This document shows, one piece after another, positions 45,990-58,464 of a DNA stretch of 64,000 bases. The position numbers were made by a program, and so were the translations under genes. Source of the DNA: Pantoea sp. SOD02. GTDB lineage: Bacteria > Pseudomonadota > Gammaproteobacteria > Enterobacterales > Enterobacteriaceae. Position 1 is the stretch's first letter. Each line of letters starts with the position of its first letter. The stretch spans positions 4,092,001 through 4,156,000 of the forward strand of contig NZ_CP102604.1 of NCBI RefSeq assembly GCF_024707505.1, read 5' to 3'. Below the pieces are notes generated by a model that saw only the letters and a list, made by a program, of their open reading frames with translations, was not told where the DNA came from and ran no database searches.

Positions 45990-46682
45990 TTAGGCTTCCA
46001 GTAACTCTTCAAGCGAGTAAAAGTTAAGCTCACTTAACTTACCGTTACCCTGCAAGCGCAGCCAACTCACCAACATGCGCAGTTCATCAATCACCATAAA
46101 CAGATCGGCCATATCATTCTTGCTTTTGATCTGCAGCCGCGTCAGTGCATTGAGCTTGTGTGCATTAACCGTTTTGTGACTAATTCCTAAGCGAATGCCG
46201 ATGTGTTCCATGCTGTACCCCCACGCCATCATCAGGAGCACCCGCAATTGCCGGTCGGGCAGAATAATATCCGCGCCTTCTAATAACTGTACCTGGGCAT
46301 GGGTATTGATGCTGGTGAGCAGTCGGCTGGAAAGCATTTGGCGCGAGGATTTTAAATCCAAAACAGTGAGCGAAGGCAGATAACGACTGAGCGCATGCAT
46401 CAGCGGTAACAAGCGTCGCGTAAGCACCAGCATTTGCATCGCGGGGAATTGCTGCTGTAAGGCGTAAAGCACCTTTAATGTCCCTGCGAGGGGCATGTTT
46501 TCATGAAAGATACATACCAGTAATCGCGGTTTGAGTTTTTCACACTGAGCTATAACAGTGCTAAGAGACCACAATTCATGTATCTGTCCCGCGCAAGGTA
46601 ACGTGGACAAAAGACTCTCCAGCCCAAGCGCCGCCAGTTTGTCAGAAGAAAAATAGAGAATGTCTTCGTTACGCGTTTTCAT
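45990..46682 (-). CDS. LuxR/FixJ-type transcriptional regulator
   Basis: A 230-residue protein with a C-terminal LuxR helix-turn-helix (LMMAWGYSMEHIGIRLGISHKTVNAHKLNALTRLQIKSK, about residues 150-190). The N-terminal 130 residues resemble a receiver-like fold (LLVCIFHENMPLAGTLKVLYALQQQFP, LVLTRR) but lack the standard phospho-acceptor aspartate context, as in RcsA- or BglJ-type auxiliary regulators. No kinase gene is adjacent. Its target is unknown; the neighbouring polysaccharide flippase remnant makes a link to surface polysaccharide possible but unproven. 290 bp separate it from divergent yicG. Confidence 0.82.
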   Translation of the reverse strand: MKTRNEDILYFSSDKLAALGLESLLSTLPCAGQIHELWSLSTVIAQCEKLKPRLLVCIFHENMPLAGTLKVLYALQQQFPAMQMLVLTRRLLPLMHALSRYLPSLTVLDLKSSRQMLSSRLLTSINTHAQVQLLEGADIILPDRQLRVLLMMAWGYSMEHIGIRLGISHKTVNAHKLNALTRLQIKSKNDMADLFMVIDELRMLVSWLRLQGNGKLSELNFYSLEELLEA

Positions 46683-46972
46683 GCCTGTCCAATAGTTGCT
46701 TCGTCTGATGCCAATGAGTGATAAGCCCGGTTGAGCAGGCAGTAATCACTTACGACACAAAAAGAATGGAACTTAAGAAGACAGTTTCAGGCCCATTCGC
46801 ATCATTTATACTCATGCGAAATTATCATTAAAAGCGGATGTATCCCGCCAAATAAGCCTGTTAGCATGCTCGCCATCAAAATGCCTAATCCGATAGCGCT
46901 GTATTTAGAAAATCTCAGTGGTCTACACTCTGGGAAATCTTTAGCCTTGCCGCCAATTTATTGGAGTGCTCT

Positions 46973-49291
<2,319 letters not shown>

Positions 49292-49363
49292 CTATTTGAG
49301 AGCGCAGCGCAGCCATTTACCAGCCATGAAAATCGCGCGCTGGAAGCAGATTCCAGAGATTAA

Positions 49364-50137
<774 letters not shown>

Positions 50138-50194
50138 ATTCACTTTCAGTATTATGCCCAGTCATTTCTTCATCATCTGTGGAGTAGCACACCT

Positions 50195-50470
50195 ATGGCA
50201 CGCGTAACCGTTCAGGACGCAGTAGAGAAAGTTGGTAACCGTTTTGACCTGGTGTTGGTCGCTGCACGTCGTGCACGTCAGATGCAGGTAGGCGGTAAAG
50301 ATGCGCTGGTTCCGGAAGAGAACGATAAGCCAACCGTTATCGCCCTGCGCGAAATCGAAGAAGGTCTGATCACTACCCAGATTCTGGATGTCCGTGATCG
50401 TCAGGAACAGCATGAGCAGGAAGCCGCTGAGTTACAAGCCGTTACCGCTATCGCTGAAGGTCGTCGTTAA
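50195..50470 (+). CDS. rpoZ: RNA polymerase omega subunit
   Basis: A 91-residue omega subunit ([31 protein letters not shown]) that stabilises the beta-prime subunit and contributes to the first ppGpp-binding site of RNA polymerase. Length and sequence are nearly identical to E. coli. It lies 57 bp after gmk and 20 bp before spoT. Confidence 0.98.
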   Translation: MARVTVQDAVEKVGNRFDLVLVAARRARQMQVGGKDALVPEENDKPTVIALREIEEGLITTQILDVRDRQEQHEQEAAELQAVTAIAEGRR

Positions 50471-50490
50471 CAGCACTTCGCAGGTCGCCC

Positions 50491-52602
50491 TTGTATCTGT
50501 TTGAAAGCCTCAATCAACTGATTGAAAAATACTTGCCTGAGGAGCAAATTAAGCGCCTCAAGCAAGCTTATCTAGTCGCGCGTGATGCCCACGAGGGTCA
50601 AACACGCTCCAGCGGCGAGCCTTATATCACCCATCCTGTTGCTGTCGCCTGCATTCTGGCCGAGATGAAACTCGACCATGAAACGCTGATGGCGGCGCTG
50701 CTGCATGACGTGATTGAAGATACGCCCGCCACTTACCAGGATATGGAACAGCTGTTTGGTAAAAGCGTTGCCGAACTGGTGGAAGGTGTATCCAAGCTCG
50801 ATAAGCTGAAGTTCCGCGACAAGAAAGAAGCGCAGGCTGAAAACTTCCGCAAAATGATCATGGCGATGGTGCAGGATATCCGCGTCATCTTGATCAAACT
50901 GGCTGACCGCACGCACAACATGCGCACGCTCGGCGCGTTACGTCCGGATAAAAAACGCCGTATCGCGCTGGAAACGCTGGAGATTTACAGTCCTCTGGCG
51001 CACCGCCTTGGTATTCATCACCTAAAAACAGAACTGGAAGAGCTCGGCTTTGAAGCGCTCTACCCGAACCGTTTCCGCGTGATTAAAGAGGTGGTGAAAG
51101 CAGCGCGCGGTAACCGTAAAGAGATGATTCAGAAGATCCTTGCTGAAATCGACGGTCGCTTACAGGAAGCAGGCATTCCCTGCCGCGTAAGTGGACGCGA
51201 AAAACATCTCTATTCGATCTACCGCAAAATGCACCTGAAAGAGCAGCGTTTCCACTCGATCATGGATATCTATGCTTTCCGCGTCATCGTGAAAGATCTG
51301 GATACCTGCTATCGCGTGCTCGGACAGATGCACAGCTTGTACAAACCGCGTCCCGGACGCGTGAAAGATTACATCGCCATTCCCAAGGCCAACGGCTATC
51401 AATCGCTGCATACCTCAATGATTGGCCCGCACGGCGTGCCGGTTGAAGTGCAGATCCGTACCGAAGATATGGATCAGATGGCAGAAATGGGTGTGGCAGC
51501 ACACTGGGCGTATAAAGAGAGCGGCGAAGTCAGCGGCACCACCGCGCAGATTCGTGCTCAACGCTGGCTACAAAGCCTGCTGGAGCTGCAACAAAGCGCC
51601 GGTAGCTCATTTGAATTTATCGAAAGCGTGAAATCCGATCTCTTCCCGGACGAGATCTACGTGTTCACGCCAGAAGGCCGCATTGTCGAATTGCCGGCTG
51701 GCGCCACGCCAGTCGATTTCGCCTATGCAGTGCATACCGATATCGGTCATGCCTGCGTCGGTGCACGCGTCGATCGCCAGCCTTACCCGCTGTCACAATC
51801 GCTGACCAGCGGTCAAACCATTGAAATCATTACCGCGCCGGGCGCTCGCCCGAACGCTGCCTGGCTCAATTTTGTCGTCAGCTCGAAAGCGCGCGCCAAA
51901 ATCCGTCAGCTGCTGAAAAACCTCAAGCGTGAAGACTCCGTCAACCTTGGCCGTCGTCTTTTGAGCCACGCGCTCGGCGGCAGCAAGAAGCTGGCAGAGA
52001 TTCCGGTTGAGAACATTCAGCACGAACTTGAGCGCATGAAGCTGACGGCCATTGATGATTTGTTGGCAGAAATCGGCTTAGGCAACGCCATGAGCGTGGT
52101 GGTGGCGAAGAACTTGCTGCAGTCGGGCAGTGAAGAGCCGCAAAGCAACAGCAAACGCAAAAAGCTGCCGATTAAAGGCGCGGATGGCGTGCTGATTACC
52201 TTCGCCAAATGCTGCCGTCCAATTCCTGGCGATCCGATTGTGGCGCACGTCAGTCCCGGCAAAGGTTTGGTGGTGCATCACGAATCCTGCCGTAACATTC
52301 GCGGCTACCAAAAAGAACCTGAAAAGTTCATGCCGGTTGAATGGGATAAAGTGACCGATCAGGAATTTGTCGCTGAGATTAAAGTCGACATGTTCAATCA
52401 TCAGGGCGCACTGGCGAATCTGACTGCGGCAATCAACACCGCCGGTTCCAATATTCAGAGCCTGAATACCGAAGAGCGTGATGGTCGCGTGTATAGCGCC
52501 TTTATCCGCCTCACCGCGAACGATCGCGTCCATCTGGCGAATATTATGCGCAAAATCCGCGTAATGCCGGACGTGATCAAAGTTCACCGTAACCGTAACT
52601 AG
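50491..52602 (+). CDS. spoT: Bifunctional (p)ppGpp synthetase/hydrolase SpoT
   Basis: A 703-residue SpoT. In order: HD hydrolase domain (MAALLHDVIEDTPATY with His-Asp near residues 72-73), synthetase domain (RVSGREKHLYSIYRKM, IMDIYAFRVIV), TGS domain (DEIYVFTPEGRIVELPAGATPVDFAY), helical/zinc-finger region (FAKCCRPIPGDPI) and the C-terminal ACT domain. It starts at TTG 50491, the same unusual start codon as in E. coli, which keeps expression low. Governs the response to carbon, iron and fatty-acid starvation. Confidence 0.97.
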   Translation: MYLFESLNQLIEKYLPEEQIKRLKQAYLVARDAHEGQTRSSGEPYITHPVAVACILAEMKLDHETLMAALLHDVIEDTPATYQDMEQLFGKSVAELVEGVSKLDKLKFRDKKEAQAENFRKMIMAMVQDIRVILIKLADRTHNMRTLGALRPDKKRRIALETLEIYSPLAHRLGIHHLKTELEELGFEALYPNRFRVIKEVVKAARGNRKEMIQKILAEIDGRLQEAGIPCRVSGREKHLYSIYRKMHLKEQRFHSIMDIYAFRVIVKDLDTCYRVLGQMHSLYKPRPGRVKDYIAIPKANGYQSLHTSMIGPHGVPVEVQIRTEDMDQMAEMGVAAHWAYKESGEVSGTTAQIRAQRWLQSLLELQQSAGSSFEFIESVKSDLFPDEIYVFTPEGRIVELPAGATPVDFAYAVHTDIGHACVGARVDRQPYPLSQSLTSGQTIEIITAPGARPNAAWLNFVVSSKARAKIRQLLKNLKREDSVNLGRRLLSHALGGSKKLAEIPVENIQHELERMKLTAIDDLLAEIGLGNAMSVVVAKNLLQSGSEEPQSNSKRKKLPIKGADGVLITFAKCCRPIPGDPIVAHVSPGKGLVVHHESCRNIRGYQKEPEKFMPVEWDKVTDQEFVAEIKVDMFNHQGALANLTAAINTAGSNIQSLNTEERDGRVYSAFIRLTANDRVHLANIMRKIRVMPDVIKVHRNRN

Positions 52603-52605
52603 TCG

Positions 52606-53301
52606 ATGAACGCTCAACGTTTTGCCCGAATTCAGGAGATGCTGGCCCTGCGCCAGCACGATCTCACCGTCTGCATGGAACAGGTGCATAAACCACATAA
52701 TGTCTCGGCGGTGATTCGTACCGCCGATGCGGTGGGTATTCATGAAGTGCACGCGGTCTGGCCAAGCGTGCGAATGCGCACCATGGTTGCTGCTTCGGCG
52801 GGCAGTAACAGTTGGGTGAAAGTTAAAACGCATCAGCATATTGCAGATGCGGTGCGTCATCTGAAAGATGAAGGCATGCAGGTGCTGGCGACCAATCTGT
52901 CGGCCAAAGCGGTAGATTTTCGCGAGATCGATTACACCAAACCGACCTGTATTCTGATGGGTCAGGAAAAAACCGGAATTACTGCTGAAGCGCTGGCGCT
53001 GGCCGATCAGGACATCATTGTGCCGATGGTCGGCATGGTGCAGTCGCTCAATGTCTCAGTGGCTTCCGCGCTGATTCTGTATGAAGCACAACGTCAGCGA
53101 CAGAATGCCGGCATGTATCAACGCACCTACAGCCTGCTGGATAAAGATGAGCAACAGCGTTTGCTGTTTGAAGGCGGTTATCCGGTGCTGGCGCGCGTCG
53201 CCAAACAAAAAAATCTGCCTTATCCGTACATCAATGGCCAGGGCGAAGTGGAAGCCGATGCCGATTGGTGGGCCACCATGCAATCGACAGGTAGAAAATG
53301 A
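52606..53301 (+). CDS. trmH: tRNA (guanosine-18-2'-O)-methyltransferase
   Basis: SpoU-type knotted methyltransferase that methylates G18 in the tRNA D-loop. NVSAVIRTADAVGIHEVHAVW (motif 1), LMGQEKTGI (motif 2) and IVPMVGMVQSLNVSVASALILYEAQRQR (motif 3) are all present. 231 residues against 229 in E. coli. Starts 4 bp after spoT and overlaps recG by 4 bp. Confidence 0.97.
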   Translation: MNAQRFARIQEMLALRQHDLTVCMEQVHKPHNVSAVIRTADAVGIHEVHAVWPSVRMRTMVAASAGSNSWVKVKTHQHIADAVRHLKDEGMQVLATNLSAKAVDFREIDYTKPTCILMGQEKTGITAEALALADQDIIVPMVGMVQSLNVSVASALILYEAQRQRQNAGMYQRTYSLLDKDEQQRLLFEGGYPVLARVAKQKNLPYPYINGQGEVEADADWWATMQSTGRK

Positions 53302-55376
53302 AAGGCCGTCTGCTGGATGCCATCCCGCTCAGTACCCTGACCGGCGTCGGCGCCAGTCAGGCGGGCAAGCTGGCCAAACTTGGCCTGTTTACCATTCAGG
53401 ATTTACTGCTGCATCTGCCACTGCGCTACGAAGACCGTACCCAACTGTATAAAATCAATGACCTGCTGCCGGGCGTTTATGCCACGGTGGAAGGTGAAGT
53501 GCTGAGCAGCGAAATCACTTTTGGTCGCCGCCGCATGTTGGTGTGCCAGATCAGCGATGGCAGCGGCATGCTGACCATGCGCTTCTTCAATTTCAATGCC
53601 GGGATGAAAAACAGCCTGTCGCCGGGCCGTCGCGTTACCGCCTATGGCGAGATTAAACGCGGTCAGCGCGGTGCTGAAATCATTCATCCCGAGTATCGCG
53701 TGCAGGGCGAACAAGGCGGCGTTGAGCTGCAGGAAACCCTTACGCCGGTCTATCCCACTACCGAAGGCATTCGCCAGGCGACACTGCGCAATCTCACCGA
53801 TCAGGCATTGACGCTGCTGGAGAGTTGCCCGATTGCCGAGCTGCTGCCCTCTGAACTGAGCGGCGGGCTGATTAGCCTGCCGGATGCACTGCGCACGCTG
53901 CATCGTCCGCCGCCGGATTTGCGTCTGAGCGAGCTGGAAACCGGCCGCCATCCGGCACAAAAACGTTTAATTCTGGAAGAGCTGCTGGCACATAACCTCA
54001 GCATGCTGGCGGTACGCGCCGGTGCGCAGCGCCATCATGCGTTGCCGATGACGGCGCGCCACGAGCTGGTTGATCAGCTGCTGGCGGCGCTGCCCTTCTC
54101 GCCAACCGGTGCGCAAAATCGTGTGGTGGCAGAAATCGAAAAAGATCTGGCCAACGATTTTCCGATGATGCGTTTGGTGCAGGGCGATGTCGGCTCCGGT
54201 AAAACGCTGGTGGCCGCTCTGGCGGCACTGAACGTCATCGCGCACGGCAAACAGGTGGCGCTGATGGCGCCGACTGAACTGCTGGCCGAGCAGCATGCCA
54301 ACAATTTCCGCCAGTGGTTTGCTCCGCTGGGAATCGAAGTGGGCTGGCTGGCGGGCAAGCAGAAAGGCAAAGCGCGTGAAGCTCAGCAGGAAGCCATCGC
54401 CAGCGGCCAGGTCGCGATGGTGGTTGGCACCCATGCGCTGTTCCAGGAGCAGGTAAAATTCAACGGCATGGCGCTGGTGATCATCGACGAACAGCACCGC
54501 TTTGGCGTACATCAGCGCTTAGCATTGTGGGAAAAAGGCGAGGAACAAGGCTTCCATCCGCATCAGCTGATCATGACCGCCACGCCGATTCCGCGCACGT
54601 TGGCAATGACCGCTTACGCCGATCTTGATACCTCCACCATCGACGAATTACCGCCAGGCCGTACGCCGGTCACCACGGTGGCGATTCCCGACAGCCGCCG
54701 CAGTGAGATCATCACGCGCGTGCAAAGCGCCTGTCACGAAGGGCGTCAGGCTTATTGGGTGTGTACGCTGATTGAAGAGTCGGAAGTGCTGGAAGCGCAG
54801 GCGGCGGAAGCAACCTGGGAAGAGCTTAAAGTGGCGCTGCCCGATTTGCAGGTTGGTCTGGTACACGGCCGCATGAAGCCCGCCGAAAAACAGGCGGTTA
54901 TGGCGGCGTTCAAAGCCAATGAAATCCAGCTGCTGATCGCCACCACGGTTATCGAAGTGGGCGTGGATGTGCCGAATGCCAGCCTGATGATTATCGAAAA
55001 CCCGGAACGTCTCGGTTTGGCCCAGCTGCATCAGCTGCGCGGCCGCGTGGGCCGTGGTGCAGTCGCCTCGCACTGCGTGTTGTTGTACAAAGCGCCGCTC
55101 AGCAAAACCGCGCAGAAGCGTTTGCAGGTGTTGCGCGATAGCAACGACGGCTTCGTGATTGCTCAGCACGATCTGGAGATTCGCGGTCCGGGTGAGATGC
55201 TCGGCACACGTCAAACCGGCAACGCCGAGTTTAAAGTGGCTGATTTGCTGCGCGATCAGGGCATGATTCCCGAAGTTCAGCGCGTGGCGCGTCATATCCA
55301 CCAGCATTATCCAGAGCAGGCGCAGGCGCTGATTGAGCGCTGGCTGCCGGAAACCGAGCGCTACAGCAACGCTTAA
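53298..55376 (+). CDS. recG: ATP-dependent DNA helicase RecG
   Basis: A 692-residue branch-migration helicase that reverses stalled forks and processes D- and R-loops. The N-terminal wedge/OB domain (GVYATVEGEVLSSEITFGRRRMLVCQISDG) is followed by SF2 motifs: GDVGSGKTLVA (motif I), DEQHRFG (motif II), TATPIPRTLAM (motif III), then ATTVIEVGVDVPNA and QLRGRVGRG in the second RecA domain. Length equals E. coli (693). It ends the gmk-recG operon and overlaps the convergent marR stop by 4 bp. Confidence 0.97.
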   Translation: MKGRLLDAIPLSTLTGVGASQAGKLAKLGLFTIQDLLLHLPLRYEDRTQLYKINDLLPGVYATVEGEVLSSEITFGRRRMLVCQISDGSGMLTMRFFNFNAGMKNSLSPGRRVTAYGEIKRGQRGAEIIHPEYRVQGEQGGVELQETLTPVYPTTEGIRQATLRNLTDQALTLLESCPIAELLPSELSGGLISLPDALRTLHRPPPDLRLSELETGRHPAQKRLILEELLAHNLSMLAVRAGAQRHHALPMTARHELVDQLLAALPFSPTGAQNRVVAEIEKDLANDFPMMRLVQGDVGSGKTLVAALAALNVIAHGKQVALMAPTELLAEQHANNFRQWFAPLGIEVGWLAGKQKGKAREAQQEAIASGQVAMVVGTHALFQEQVKFNGMALVIIDEQHRFGVHQRLALWEKGEEQGFHPHQLIMTATPIPRTLAMTAYADLDTSTIDELPPGRTPVTTVAIPDSRRSEIITRVQSACHEGRQAYWVCTLIEESEVLEAQAAEATWEELKVALPDLQVGLVHGRMKPAEKQAVMAAFKANEIQLLIATTVIEVGVDVPNASLMIIENPERLGLAQLHQLRGRVGRGAVASHCVLLYKAPLSKTAQKRLQVLRDSNDGFVIAQHDLEIRGPGEMLGTRQTGNAEFKVADLLRDQGMIPEVQRVARHIHQHYPEQAQALIERWLPETERYSNA

Positions 55377-55867
55377 TCCGCCGTTATCGCTTTATCGATA
55401 GCCATAAAATCCCCGACAAACTTCTGCAGCAGACGCGCCAGCTGGGCGCGCTCTTCATCAGGCCAGCTGGCAAACAGGTTCTGATAGATCTGCGCACGCG
55501 CCGCATCGATCTTGTCGGTCATCGCTTTACCTGCTGCCGTGATCACCGCTTCATTCACCCGTTTGTCTTTGGCATTTTTCTGCCGCTGCGCCAACCCTAA
55601 CTCCTCCAGCTTCGCCACCTGCCGACTCACCGTGGTGTAATCGCGCCCGGCACGCTCCGCCAGTTCGACCACGCCAATCGGGCCGAAGCGACCGATCTGA
55701 ATCAGCAGCGGAAACAGCGCGCGATCGAGCTGGATATTCGACTCTTTTATCAGTAATTCATCACGTTGCGGACGGTTGAAGGTTCCAACAATCATCAGCA
55801 GCGCATTATGCAGATCATCAAATGCTGCACTATTATGTGTATTTTGCACACTTTTCATTGACGTCAT
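55373..55867 (-). CDS. MarR family transcriptional regulator
   Basis: A 164-residue winged-helix repressor with the recognition region GVVELAERAGRDYTTVSRQVAKLEELGLAQR and the wing RQKNAKDKRVNEAVITAAG (about residues 68-112). It is divergent from an oxidoreductase gene across a 60-bp gap that contains a palindrome, so it probably represses that gene and itself, and releases DNA on binding a small phenolic or electrophilic ligand. An alternative start at 55858 (MKSVQ) exists. Confidence 0.88.
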   Translation of the reverse strand: MTSMKSVQNTHNSAAFDDLHNALLMIVGTFNRPQRDELLIKESNIQLDRALFPLLIQIGRFGPIGVVELAERAGRDYTTVSRQVAKLEELGLAQRQKNAKDKRVNEAVITAAGKAMTDKIDAARAQIYQNLFASWPDEERAQLARLLQKFVGDFMAIDKAITAD

Positions 55868-55900
55868 CCCGAGGCAAGCCTAATGTGTGCATATTACACA
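55836..55900. promoter_or_regulatory. Two candidate MarR operators
   Basis: TGTGTGCATATTACACA (55884-55900) lies between the divergent genes, and a related half-palindrome TGTG-N7-CACA (55836-55850) lies within the first codons of the regulator gene. Both share ATGTGT...ACAC. The pair fits autoregulation by a MarR dimer. Confidence 0.6.
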
Positions 55901-55928
55901 TAGTTTCCGATTTACTGAAGGTGAAAGC

Positions 55929-56864
55929 ATGAAAGCAGCGATAGTTTCTGCGGCAGGTGAACTGCCCGTTTACGGTGATTTCCCTGAACCGCAGGCTGAT
56001 GAAAGCCATGTGGTGGTGACAGTAAAAGCCGCCGCCGTCAGCCAGCTAGCGAAAGCACGCGCCGCCGGTACGCATTACAGCGCGGCCGCGCACTATCCCT
56101 TTATTACCGGCATTGATGGTACCGGCACGCTGAGCAATGGCGATCCGGTTTACTTCCTCGCCTTTAATGCGCCGTGGGGCAGCATGGCAGAAAGAACCTT
56201 AGTGCCCGCCGCAAGCATCGTTTCGTTGCCGGCCACACTGGATCCGGTGCTGGCCGCTGCGCTGGCGAATCCGGGCATGTCATCGTGGGCGGCACTAACC
56301 CGACGCGCTCAGCTGCGCGCCGGTGAAACCGTGCTGATCAATGGCGCAACGGGCACGTCGGGCGGTTTAGCGGTGCGCATCGCGCAGCATTTGGGTGCAG
56401 GAAAAATCATCGCTACCGGCCGTAATCGCATCGCGCTGGATCAACTGCGCGCGCAGGGCGCTGACCTTACTTTAACGCTGGATGAATTACCGGGCGCATT
56501 ACCGGCATTGATGAAAGAAGGCATTGATGTGGTGCTGGATTATCTTTGGGGCCAGAGCGCGCTTGATATCATGCAGGCCGCCGTGGCAGGCGGTGAGAAA
56601 ACGGTGCGCTTTGTGCAAATCGGTTCGTTGAGCGGGCAGGAAATTACCCTGCACAGCAAACTGCTGCGCTCGTCCGGGCTGACATTAATGGGCAGCGGCC
56701 TCGGCAGCGTGTCGGATAAAGAGTTGATTGCCTGCATCGGTGAAATGCTGACGGCCGCCGCCGAGAGCGATTTTTCCATCGCCTTCCAGATGCGCCCGCT
56801 GAGCGATGTTGCGCTGGCGTGGCAGGAAGATGATAGCCGCTGCCGCACGGTGTTTACGCTCTAG
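55929..56864 (+). CDS. Zinc-independent MDR-family (quinone oxidoreductase-like) NADPH oxidoreductase
   Basis: A 311-residue medium-chain dehydrogenase/reductase starting at MKAAIVSAAGELPVYGDFPE behind GTGAAAG. The GroES-like domain lacks the catalytic zinc ligands, and the Rossmann domain has VLINGATGTSGGLAVRIAQHLG (motif near residues 137-146), typical of quinone oxidoreductase-like enzymes. Substrate unknown; quinones, enals or other electrophiles are likely given control by a MarR regulator. Monocistronic. Confidence 0.85.
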   Translation: MKAAIVSAAGELPVYGDFPEPQADESHVVVTVKAAAVSQLAKARAAGTHYSAAAHYPFITGIDGTGTLSNGDPVYFLAFNAPWGSMAERTLVPAASIVSLPATLDPVLAAALANPGMSSWAALTRRAQLRAGETVLINGATGTSGGLAVRIAQHLGAGKIIATGRNRIALDQLRAQGADLTLTLDELPGALPALMKEGIDVVLDYLWGQSALDIMQAAVAGGEKTVRFVQIGSLSGQEITLHSKLLRSSGLTLMGSGLGSVSDKELIACIGEMLTAAAESDFSIAFQMRPLSDVALAWQEDDSRCRTVFTL

Positions 56865-56886
56865 ATCAACGGAAGTAAAAAGGGGC

Positions 56887-56902
56887 ATTGCAAACGATTG
56901 CT
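56887..56902. promoter_or_regulatory. PurR-like operator upstream of xanP
   Basis: ATTGCAAACGATTGCT resembles the PurR consensus ACGCAAACGTTTGCGT, with a second weaker match (ACGCAACCGTTT) 8 bp downstream. The position about 55-70 bp before the xanP start fits purine repression. Confidence 0.6.
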
Positions 56903-56956
56903 TTCACAACGCAACCGTTTAAAATCGCCCCTTTGTTGTAATTGAGAACGTCCACC

Positions 56957-58342
56957 ATGTCCGTCAACACCGCTGAAACTCGCCAGCCTGCCAGCGCTGC
57001 AAGCCCGAAAAGTGAACTGATTTATCGCCTCGAAGACCGTCCACCGTTACCGCAAACCTTGTTTGCTGCCTGTCAGCATTTGCTGGCGATGTTTGTCGCG
57101 GTGATTACGCCCGCGCTATTAATTTGCCAGGCGCTGGGTTTACCGGCGCAGGATACGCAGCACATCATCAGCATGTCGCTGTTTGCTTCGGGCGTGGCAT
57201 CGATTCTGCAAATCAAAACTTGGGGACCGGTGGGTTCCGGACTGTTGTCGATTCAGGGCACCAGCTTTAACTTCGTCACGCCGCTGATCATGGGCGGCAT
57301 GGCGCTGAAAAATGGCGGCGTCGATGTGCCGACCATGATGGCGGCGCTGTTTGGCACGCTGATGGTAGCGTCTTGTACCGAAATGGTGCTTTCACGCGTG
57401 TTGCACCTGGCGCGCCGCATCATTACGCCGCTGGTTTCCGGCATTGTGGTGATGATTATTGGCCTGTCACTGATTCAGGTCGGTTTGACCTCTATCGGCG
57501 GCGGCTTTGCTGCGATGAGCGATCACACGTTCGGTGCCCCGAAAAACTTATTGCTGGCGGCTTCGGTATTGGTGGTGATTATCCTGCTTAATCGTCAGCG
57601 TAATGCTTATCTGCGCGTGGCTTCGCTGGTTATCGCGATGGCGGTAGGTTATGCGCTGGCCTGGGCACTGGATATGCTGCCCGCCACCAGCACGCCAGCC
57701 GATCAGCCGCTGATTGCCGTGCCATCGCCACTCTATTACGGCCTGGGCTTTGACTGGAATCTGCTGATCCCGCTGATGTTGGTGTTTATGGTGACCTCGC
57801 TGGAAACCATCGGCGACATCACCGCGACCTCTGATGTTTCCGAGCAGCCGGTGAGTGGCCCGCTGTATATGAAGCGTCTGAAAGGCGGCGTGTTGGCAAA
57901 CGGGCTTAACTCCTTTGTCTCGGCGCTGTTCAATACCTTCCCGAACTCCTGTTTTGGCCAGAACAACGGCGTGATTCAACTTACCGGCGTTGCCAGCCGC
58001 TATGTGGGGTTTGTCGTGGCGCTGATGCTGATCGTGCTCGGCCTGTTCCCGGCCGTGAGCGGTTTTGTGCAGCACATTCCAGAACCGGTACTGGGCGGCG
58101 CGACCATTGTGATGTTCGGTACCATAGCCGCATCTGGCGTGCGCATTGTTTCACGCGAGCCGCTGAATCGTCGTGCCATCATGATTATCGCGCTGTCGCT
58201 GGCGGTAGGTTTGGGCGTTTCTCAGCAGCCACTGATTCTGCAATTTGCCCCGGACTGGCTGAAAACCCTGCTTTCATCTGGCATTGCGGCCGGTGGTATT
58301 ACCGCCATCGTGCTGAACCTGATCTTCCCGCAAGAAAAGTAA
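56957..58342 (+). CDS. xanP: Xanthine:proton symporter XanP
   Basis: A 461-residue NCS2/NAT family permease for xanthine. Fourteen membrane segments are expected; the long identical blocks [20 protein letters not shown], the substrate-motif region [20 protein letters not shown] and [19 protein letters not shown] match E. coli XanP closely, including the NAT signature NxGxxxxT-type segment. Start at ATG 56957. Preceded by PurR-like sites and followed by a UUCG-loop terminator. Confidence 0.95.
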   Translation: MSVNTAETRQPASAASPKSELIYRLEDRPPLPQTLFAACQHLLAMFVAVITPALLICQALGLPAQDTQHIISMSLFASGVASILQIKTWGPVGSGLLSIQGTSFNFVTPLIMGGMALKNGGVDVPTMMAALFGTLMVASCTEMVLSRVLHLARRIITPLVSGIVVMIIGLSLIQVGLTSIGGGFAAMSDHTFGAPKNLLLAASVLVVIILLNRQRNAYLRVASLVIAMAVGYALAWALDMLPATSTPADQPLIAVPSPLYYGLGFDWNLLIPLMLVFMVTSLETIGDITATSDVSEQPVSGPLYMKRLKGGVLANGLNSFVSALFNTFPNSCFGQNNGVIQLTGVASRYVGFVVALMLIVLGLFPAVSGFVQHIPEPVLGGATIVMFGTIAASGVRIVSREPLNRRAIMIIALSLAVGLGVSQQPLILQFAPDWLKTLLSSGIAAGGITAIVLNLIFPQEK

Positions 58343-58349
58343 TCCAGAC

Positions 58350-58375
58350 GGCAGGCTTCGGCCTGCCTGATATTT
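58350..58375 (+). terminator. xanP terminator
   Basis: Stem GGCAGGC / GCCTGCC closed by a TTCG tetraloop, followed by TGATATTTAT, 8 bp after the xanP stop. Confidence 0.75.
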
Positions 58376-58464
58376 ATCCGCATTTACATCCAGGCTGTTG
58401 AGCTGTAACGGTAATTCAGGCATAACAACCACTCACCGGATAAATATCGGGATGGATGAGTGCG

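Noticed and set aside
52078..52860. 260-codon minus-strand open frame across spoT/trmH
   Set aside because: It is antisense to two highly conserved genes, has no family motif and no ribosome-binding site; it is a shadow frame.
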